A stretch of DNA of 9,711 nucleotides, taken from contig JAZRUY010000120.1 in NCBI GenBank assembly GCA_045598845.1, positions 1-9,711 on the forward strand. Direction: 5' to 3'. The notes beneath the pieces are model-generated. The model worked only from the letters and a program-made list of their open reading frames with translations. It had not been told where the DNA came from and ran no database searches. Below, in pieces: positions 5,951 through 9,711 of the stretch. Within the stretch, counting starts at the first letter, position 1. The number at the start of each line of letters is the position of its first letter. The position numbers and the translations under genes are program-made. This DNA is from JAZRUY01 sp045598845. Its GTDB lineage: Bacteria; Verrucomicrobiota; Lentisphaeria; Victivallales; Victivallaceae.

Positions 5951-8458
5951 TCAATTCAAATTCAATTCGACGGCATCGAGCAGATCGCCGGAACTGAAAC
6001 CGAACCGGAAACGGTAGCACCCCGGCTGCAGCACCCATTCTTTTTCAACCGGATGAAAGTAGCAGAGAGATGAGCGGGGAAGCGTGAATTCCACCTCCCG
6101 GCTTTCACCGGAAGCCAGCTGAATTTTGTCAAAATCCTTTAATTCGCGCACCGGACGCACGATTCCGGGTGTATCCGGCCATTCAGCATAGAGCTGCACC
6201 ACTGCTTTCCCGGCGCGGGATCCGGTATTGCGCACCGTGACACGGCAGACCGCGCCGCCGTCGGCAGCAGCGGAAACCGATGCCCCGGACAAAGCGAATG
6301 AAGTATAGCTCAAGCCGTGCCCGAACGGGAAAAGCGGCGCAATGCCGCGGTAATCATAATGACGGTATCCGACCAGAACCCCCTCGGAATAATTGCAGCA
6401 GGACTCGGAATAATCACCGTTCATGCCGGACGGAGTATCGGAATAAGCGACCGGGAAAGTCACAGGCAGATGCCCGGACGGATTGACATCGCCGAACAGC
6501 ACTCCGGCGATCGCATGACCGCCCTCCTGCCCCGCATACCACATCTGCACCACCGCCGGAATTCCGGCAATCCACGGCATCTCGACCGGAGAACCGGAAA
6601 CGTTAACGAACACAATGCGCTCATTGACCGCCGCCAGTTTGAGCAGCAGTTCATTCTGACCGCCGTGCAGACGCATATCCTTGCGGTCGGTACCCTCGCA
6701 GTCATAAGTGTGATTCAAACCGCCGAAGAACACCACGGCATCGGCGGAAGCGGCGGCGGCAAGCAGACGCCGTTCATCCTCCCCCGCTCCGGCGGATGAT
6801 TTTTCCCCGCCGCACACAGCGGTAAGAAGGATCGGATACACCGGCACATTGGTATGCCATACATAAGGAATGCAGAAATCGTACTTTTTACCCGCTTCCA
6901 GTTTAACCGTCACAGTGGAAGTGATATCGCTTTCGCTCTTGCAGTTTTCAATCCAGTTGACACCGTTGCAGCCCAGACAGGCCTGAGAACCTCCCCGCAG
7001 ATAAAAAGTCCATTCGCCGTCATGCTCGGGAGTGAAAGTACAGGAGAATTTGACACCGAAATCTTTTCCTTTCAGATTTTCCGGCAAATCGCGGGCCGGA
7101 TCGAAATCCACGGTTTCAACCGCGTACGACGCCACGGGGTCGCCGGTTCTGGCATGATTGTCGAACACCTCGCAACGCCAGCCGCGGGTGCCGGCACCGG
7201 CATCAGCGATACTCAGCAGACGACTCGGCAGCGGTTCGCCCGCCCCGTCAGCGGCAGGATATCCACGGAAATATTCGATTTCCACGCCGCTGCCGGCAAG
7301 CAATTTCCTTATGCCTTCCAGCGGGCAGACCTCATGCCGGGTTTTCACCGCGGATGAATGCCCGCCGTAATGGTGAATGCGTTCGCAGTTTTCGCCTACC
7401 AGCAGCAATTTACGGATTTTACCGCGGTCAAGCGGCAATATGCCGCCGTCGTTTTTAAGCAGCACCACAGCCTCTTCGGCAATCCTGCGCGCCGCCGCGG
7501 CATGTTCGGCGGTGTTGCGGCTGCCGGACGGACGGGTGTTTTTCCGGTCGCCGATGACTCCGACGGCGAACATCACCCGGAGAATACGGCGCACCTTGTC
7601 ATCGAGCACCGCCATATCCACCTCCCCGCGCCTGACCGCGGATTCAAAGTCATCTCCGAGATGGTTGAAGAAATTATTGCAGACATCGGCCGAGCCCATC
7701 TCGATATCGAGACCGCCCCTGGCGGCCTCGAGCGTATCGTGCACCCCGCCCCAGTCGGAGACAACCAAACCGGAGAAGCCCCAGTCTTTTTTCAGCACGG
7801 AATTGAGCAGAAAAGAGTTTTCGCAGCAATATTGACCGTTGAATTTATTGTACGCTCCCATCACGGTAAGGGCGCCGCCCTTGTCTATCGCCGTCTTGAA
7901 CGCGGGAAGATAATACTCGCGCAAGGTGCGTTCATCGCATCTGGAATCTTCGGTCATACGGCAGAGTTCCTGCGAATTAAGCGCGAAATGCTTCAGACAG
8001 GCGGCGGTTCCGCGGGACTGAATGCTCCGAACTTCAGAAGCCGCCAACTCCCCGGTGAGCACCGGATCTTCGCTCATGTATTCAAAACTGCGGCCGCAAA
8101 GCGGAGTCCGGATCATATTGACACCCGGACCGAGAATCACATCCTTGCCGCGGTCGCGCGCTTCGCTGCCGAGAACTTTGCCGAATTCTCCGGCACATTC
8201 CCTGCTCCAGGTGGCGGCCAGTGCCGATTCGGTGGGCAGATAAGTGGAATAGTCATCATCGCCGCCGACCGCATCCCAGGTGCCGGCGCAAATTTCCTCG
8301 CGCACTCCATGCGGACCGTCGGACATGGTAAGCGGCGGAATCCCCAGTCTTTCGGCACCGCCGGAGGAAAACTTGGTAAGGCTGTGGCAGAAGCCGATTT
8401 TTTCATGCAGCGTCAGCTTACTGATAATTTCATCGATTTCGCGCTCAACTCCGTCCAT
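5951..8458 (-). CDS. glycoside hydrolase family 3 beta-glycosidase (beta-glucosidase type) with inserted PA14 domain
   Basis: This 835-residue enzyme hydrolyses terminal beta-linked sugars with retention. The order is GH3 N-terminal barrel (about 1-305), first part of the GH3-C alpha/beta sandwich (about 330-420), inserted PA14-like domain (about 423-549), rest of GH3-C (about 560-715) and a fibronectin III-like tail (about 740-832). Asp47 in SDGPHG and Lys156-His157 contact substrate in this family. Asp235 in VVSDWGG is the nucleophile, and Glu588 in CEGTDR fits the acid/base. The NagZ motif KHFPGHG is absent, so this is not a NagZ-type hexosaminidase. The same PA14 insertion is known in fungal and bacterial beta-glucosidases, where it shapes the active-site rim and limits substrate length. 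No signal peptide is visible, so it probably acts in the cytoplasm on imported oligosaccharides. GGAGGAAA at 8464-8471 precedes the ATG. Exact specificity cannot be read. Confidence 0.95.
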   Translation of the reverse strand: MDGVEREIDEIISKLTLHEKIGFCHSLTKFSSGGAERLGIPPLTMSDGPHGVREEICAGTWDAVGGDDDYSTYLPTESALAATWSRECAGEFGKVLGSEARDRGKDVILGPGVNMIRTPLCGRSFEYMSEDPVLTGELAASEVRSIQSRGTAACLKHFALNSQELCRMTEDSRCDERTLREYYLPAFKTAIDKGGALTVMGAYNKFNGQYCCENSFLLNSVLKKDWGFSGLVVSDWGGVHDTLEAARGGLDIEMGSADVCNNFFNHLGDDFESAVRRGEVDMAVLDDKVRRILRVMFAVGVIGDRKNTRPSGSRNTAEHAAAARRIAEEAVVLLKNDGGILPLDRGKIRKLLLVGENCERIHHYGGHSSAVKTRHEVCPLEGIRKLLAGSGVEIEYFRGYPAADGAGEPLPSRLLSIADAGAGTRGWRCEVFDNHARTGDPVASYAVETVDFDPARDLPENLKGKDFGVKFSCTFTPEHDGEWTFYLRGGSQACLGCNGVNWIENCKSESDITSTVTVKLEAGKKYDFCIPYVWHTNVPVYPILLTAVCGGEKSSAGAGEDERRLLAAAASADAVVFFGGLNHTYDCEGTDRKDMRLHGGQNELLLKLAAVNERIVFVNVSGSPVEMPWIAGIPAVVQMWYAGQEGGHAIAGVLFGDVNPSGHLPVTFPVAYSDTPSGMNGDYSESCCNYSEGVLVGYRHYDYRGIAPLFPFGHGLSYTSFALSGASVSAAADGGAVCRVTVRNTGSRAGKAVVQLYAEWPDTPGIVRPVRELKDFDKIQLASGESREVEFTLPRSSLCYFHPVEKEWVLQPGCYRFRFGFSSGDLLDAVELNLN

Positions 8459-8480
8459 TCCAGTTTCCTCCAGAATTTTT

Positions 8481-8494
8481 ACGCATTATTGCGT
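8481..8494. promoter_or_regulatory. short inverted repeat in the GH3 leader
   Basis: ACGCA and TGCGT form a perfect 5-bp dyad with a four-base spacer, ten bases upstream of the GH3 Shine-Dalgarno. It could be an operator or a small leader hairpin. I found no strong -35/-10 pair reading toward GH3 in the AT-rich gap, so its position relative to the transcription start is unknown. Confidence 0.25.
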
Positions 8495-8543
8495 TTTTAT
8501 CCATATTTTTAGCAAAAAAGTACATAAAAATAACTGTTTAAGG

Positions 8544-8572
8544 TTGATAACCCGCCCGTAACGGGTTATATT
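8544..8572 (+). promoter_or_regulatory. promoter with embedded operator-like dyad, upstream of the nucleotidyltransferase
   Basis: TTGATA (8544-8549) and TATATT (8567-8572) are separated by exactly 17 bases, a strong sigma-70 match. A perfect 8-bp inverted repeat, ATAACCCG (8547-8554) and CGGGTTAT (8562-8569), with a seven-base centre spans the spacer and overlaps both hexamers. A dimeric regulator bound there would block RNA polymerase. The region also lies upstream of the divergent GH3 gene, so one regulator could control both sides. The regulator's identity is unknown. The predicted leader is about 85 bases. Confidence 0.55.
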
Positions 8573-8603
8573 TACTTCCGGATTAATATAGTCTGTTTCC
8601 GCA

Positions 8604-8641
8604 TTTTTTAACAGAGCGGCATCAGTAAAACCGTTAAAAAA
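8604..8641 (+). repeat. 9-bp inverted repeat in the nucleotidyltransferase leader
   Basis: TTTTTTAAC (8604-8612) and GTTAAAAAA (8633-8641) are perfect complements with a 20-base loop, ending nine bases before the GGAGGA ribosome binding site. The stem is almost all A-T and therefore weak. Its function is unknown and it may be a by-product of AT-rich leader sequence. Confidence 0.3.
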
Positions 8642-8663
8642 ACAACCACCGGAGGAATCAAAT

Positions 8664-9572
8664 ATGAGCCTTAATTTAGTAGTGCTGGCGGCAGGAATGG
8701 GAAGCCGTTACGGCGGATTGAAACAACTGGACGGGGTAGGACCGTCCGGGGAAACCATCATGGATTATTCGGTTTTCGACGCGCTGCGCGCCGGATTCGA
8801 CCGGATAATATTCGTTATCCGCAGAGATATCGAAAAACAGTTCCGCGAAACGGTGGCCTCCCGCTACGAGGGACGCGTCAACATGGATTTCGCATTTCAG
8901 GATCTGAACGATCTGCCGGCCGGATTCAGCGTGCCGGAAGACCGGGTCAAGCCGTGGGGAACCGCCCATGCGCTGTATGCGGCGCGTAAACTCATCGACG
9001 GTCCGTTCGCGGTAATCAACGCCGATGACTTCTACGGACGCGACAGTTACGAAAAAATCGCGGAATATCTGCGCGGGCAAACGGTAAAATCAGACAAGGT
9101 GCGAGGATGCATAGCCGCCTTTACTCTGCGCAACACCTTGAGCGAAAACGGCTCGGTGGCGCGCGGCATCTGCGGCGGAAAAAACGGAAATCTCAGCACG
9201 GTAACCGAGCATACCAAGATTTTTTTACGCGACGGAAAAATCTTCAGTCAGGAACCGGATAATTCAGAATTAAGTTTCACCGGCGATGAATTGGTGTCGA
9301 TGAACTCCTGGGGATTCATGCCGGAATTCGTGGATGAACTGGAAGCGCTGTTCATCGAATTCCTGCGCGAACACGGCGGAGAAATCAAGAGCGAGTTCTA
9401 CCTGCCCGGCACGGTGGACACCTTGATAAAACGTGACAAAGCGGAGATAAAACTGCTGCACAGCGGCGACAGCTGGTTCGGGGTAACCTATCAGGCAGAC
9501 CGGCCGGTGGTATGCGCCGAATTGCGCAAGATGGCTGAATCCGGAAAATATCCGGAGCCGCTGTACCGGTAA
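8664..9572 (+). CDS. sugar-1-phosphate nucleotidyltransferase family protein
   Basis: This 302-residue protein has the Rossmann-like nucleotidyltransferase fold that joins an NTP and a sugar-1-phosphate to give an NDP-sugar and pyrophosphate. The N-terminal signature LAAGMGSRYGGLKQL (residues 8-22) binds the nucleotide triphosphate, with Arg15 and Lys20 as the expected charged contacts. PWGTAHA (97-103) recognises the base, and Asp121/Asp122 in NADDFYG supply the Mg2+-binding acid. The chain lacks a left-handed beta-helix acyltransferase domain, so it is not GlmU. The sugar and nucleotide specificity cannot be read. GGAGGA at 8651-8656 lies seven bases before the ATG. A NahK-like kinase gene starts 42 bases downstream, which suggests that the pair makes a sugar-1-phosphate and then activates it. 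Confidence 0.87.
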   Translation: MSLNLVVLAAGMGSRYGGLKQLDGVGPSGETIMDYSVFDALRAGFDRIIFVIRRDIEKQFRETVASRYEGRVNMDFAFQDLNDLPAGFSVPEDRVKPWGTAHALYAARKLIDGPFAVINADDFYGRDSYEKIAEYLRGQTVKSDKVRGCIAAFTLRNTLSENGSVARGICGGKNGNLSTVTEHTKIFLRDGKIFSQEPDNSELSFTGDELVSMNSWGFMPEFVDELEALFIEFLREHGGEIKSEFYLPGTVDTLIKRDKAEIKLLHSGDSWFGVTYQADRPVVCAELRKMAESGKYPEPLYR

Positions 9573-9614
9573 GTATCTTTCCAAAGTTCAATCCCAAGAC
9601 AAGGATAATACACC

Positions 9615-9711
9615 ATGTACAGCCAGAAGGAATTGAAAAACATTTTCAACAAATTTGTCGTTTACGGAGACTTTCTGGTCGCCATGCCGTTCGGCAGCGG
9701 TCACATCAACG
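9615..9711 (+). CDS. NahK-like aminoglycoside-phosphotransferase-family sugar kinase (5' part only)
   Basis: Only the first 32 codons are present. The peptide ends in FGSGHIN, which resembles the nucleotide-binding opening of bifidobacterial N-acetylhexosamine 1-kinase (NahK) and related phosphotransferases, where a GxGHIN segment follows a short helical lead. NahK phosphorylates GlcNAc or GalNAc at C1 with ATP. AAGGA at 9601-9605 is nine bases before the ATG. The position after a nucleotidyltransferase supports a kinase call. The short fragment keeps certainty moderate, and the substrate is unknown. Confidence 0.6.
   Translation, partial: MYSQKELKNIFNKFVVYGDFLVAMPFGSGHIN

Noticed and set aside
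7358..8512. 384-codon plus-strand open frame opposite the GH3 gene
   Set aside because: It is antisense to strongly conserved GH3 motifs, has no ribosome binding site and no recognisable domain. Codon bias leaves the opposite frame open.

Overview
This window looks like an ordinary chromosomal segment from a GC-rich, Gram-negative-type bacterium that makes peptidoglycan and histidine. Three things loosely suggest the PVC superphylum, perhaps a Lentisphaerota/Victivallis-like gut bacterium: the divergent MutM and LexA proteins, the abundance of CCGGA/TCCGG words, and an intracellular-type GH3 enzyme beside a sugar kinase/nucleotidyltransferase pair. This placement is an inference. No 16S or other phylogenetic marker is present. 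I saw no mobile element, CRISPR array, tRNA or rRNA.

Layout. (1) Positions 1-1405, minus strand: hisI followed, with a 4-base ATGA overlap, by a murB reading frame. That frame has no stop codon. It runs past the end of a complete MurB domain into the N-terminus of a D-Ala-D-Ala ligase and leaves the window, so it appears to encode a MurB-Ddl fusion. (2) Positions 1406-1993: a 588-base gap with no credible gene. It holds an SD-masking hairpin in front of hisI, a 13-bp tandem repeat, repeated TGACA words, and a plausible mutM promoter. (3) Positions 1994-2818, plus: mutM (Fpg DNA glycosylase) with unusual active-site substitutions. (4) Positions 2836-5904, plus: a probable operon with a good promoter and a terminator-like hairpin in its leader. 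Its order is class I aminotransferase, small secreted protein of unknown function, lexA, and a hemolysin III/PAQR-type membrane protein. The junctions are tight: an ATGA overlap, then 27 bases, then 10 bases. (5) Positions 5951-8458, minus: a large cytoplasmic GH3 beta-glycosidase with an inserted PA14 domain, convergent with the operon. (6) Positions 8459-8663: a divergent control region with a promoter whose -35/-10 spacer is filled by an 8-bp inverted repeat. (7) Positions 8664-9711, plus: a sugar-1-phosphate nucleotidyltransferase and the start of a NahK-like sugar 1-kinase.

How the genes may work together. The left block joins amino-acid synthesis with two cell-wall steps. The middle block joins DNA-damage functions (mutM, lexA) with amino-acid metabolism. 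On the right, the GH3 enzyme could release monosaccharides. The kinase and nucleotidyltransferase could then turn a hexose or hexosamine into a sugar-1-phosphate and an NDP-sugar, under a shared divergent control region. I did not find a clear previously undescribed system. The strongest unusual item is the MurB-Ddl fusion.
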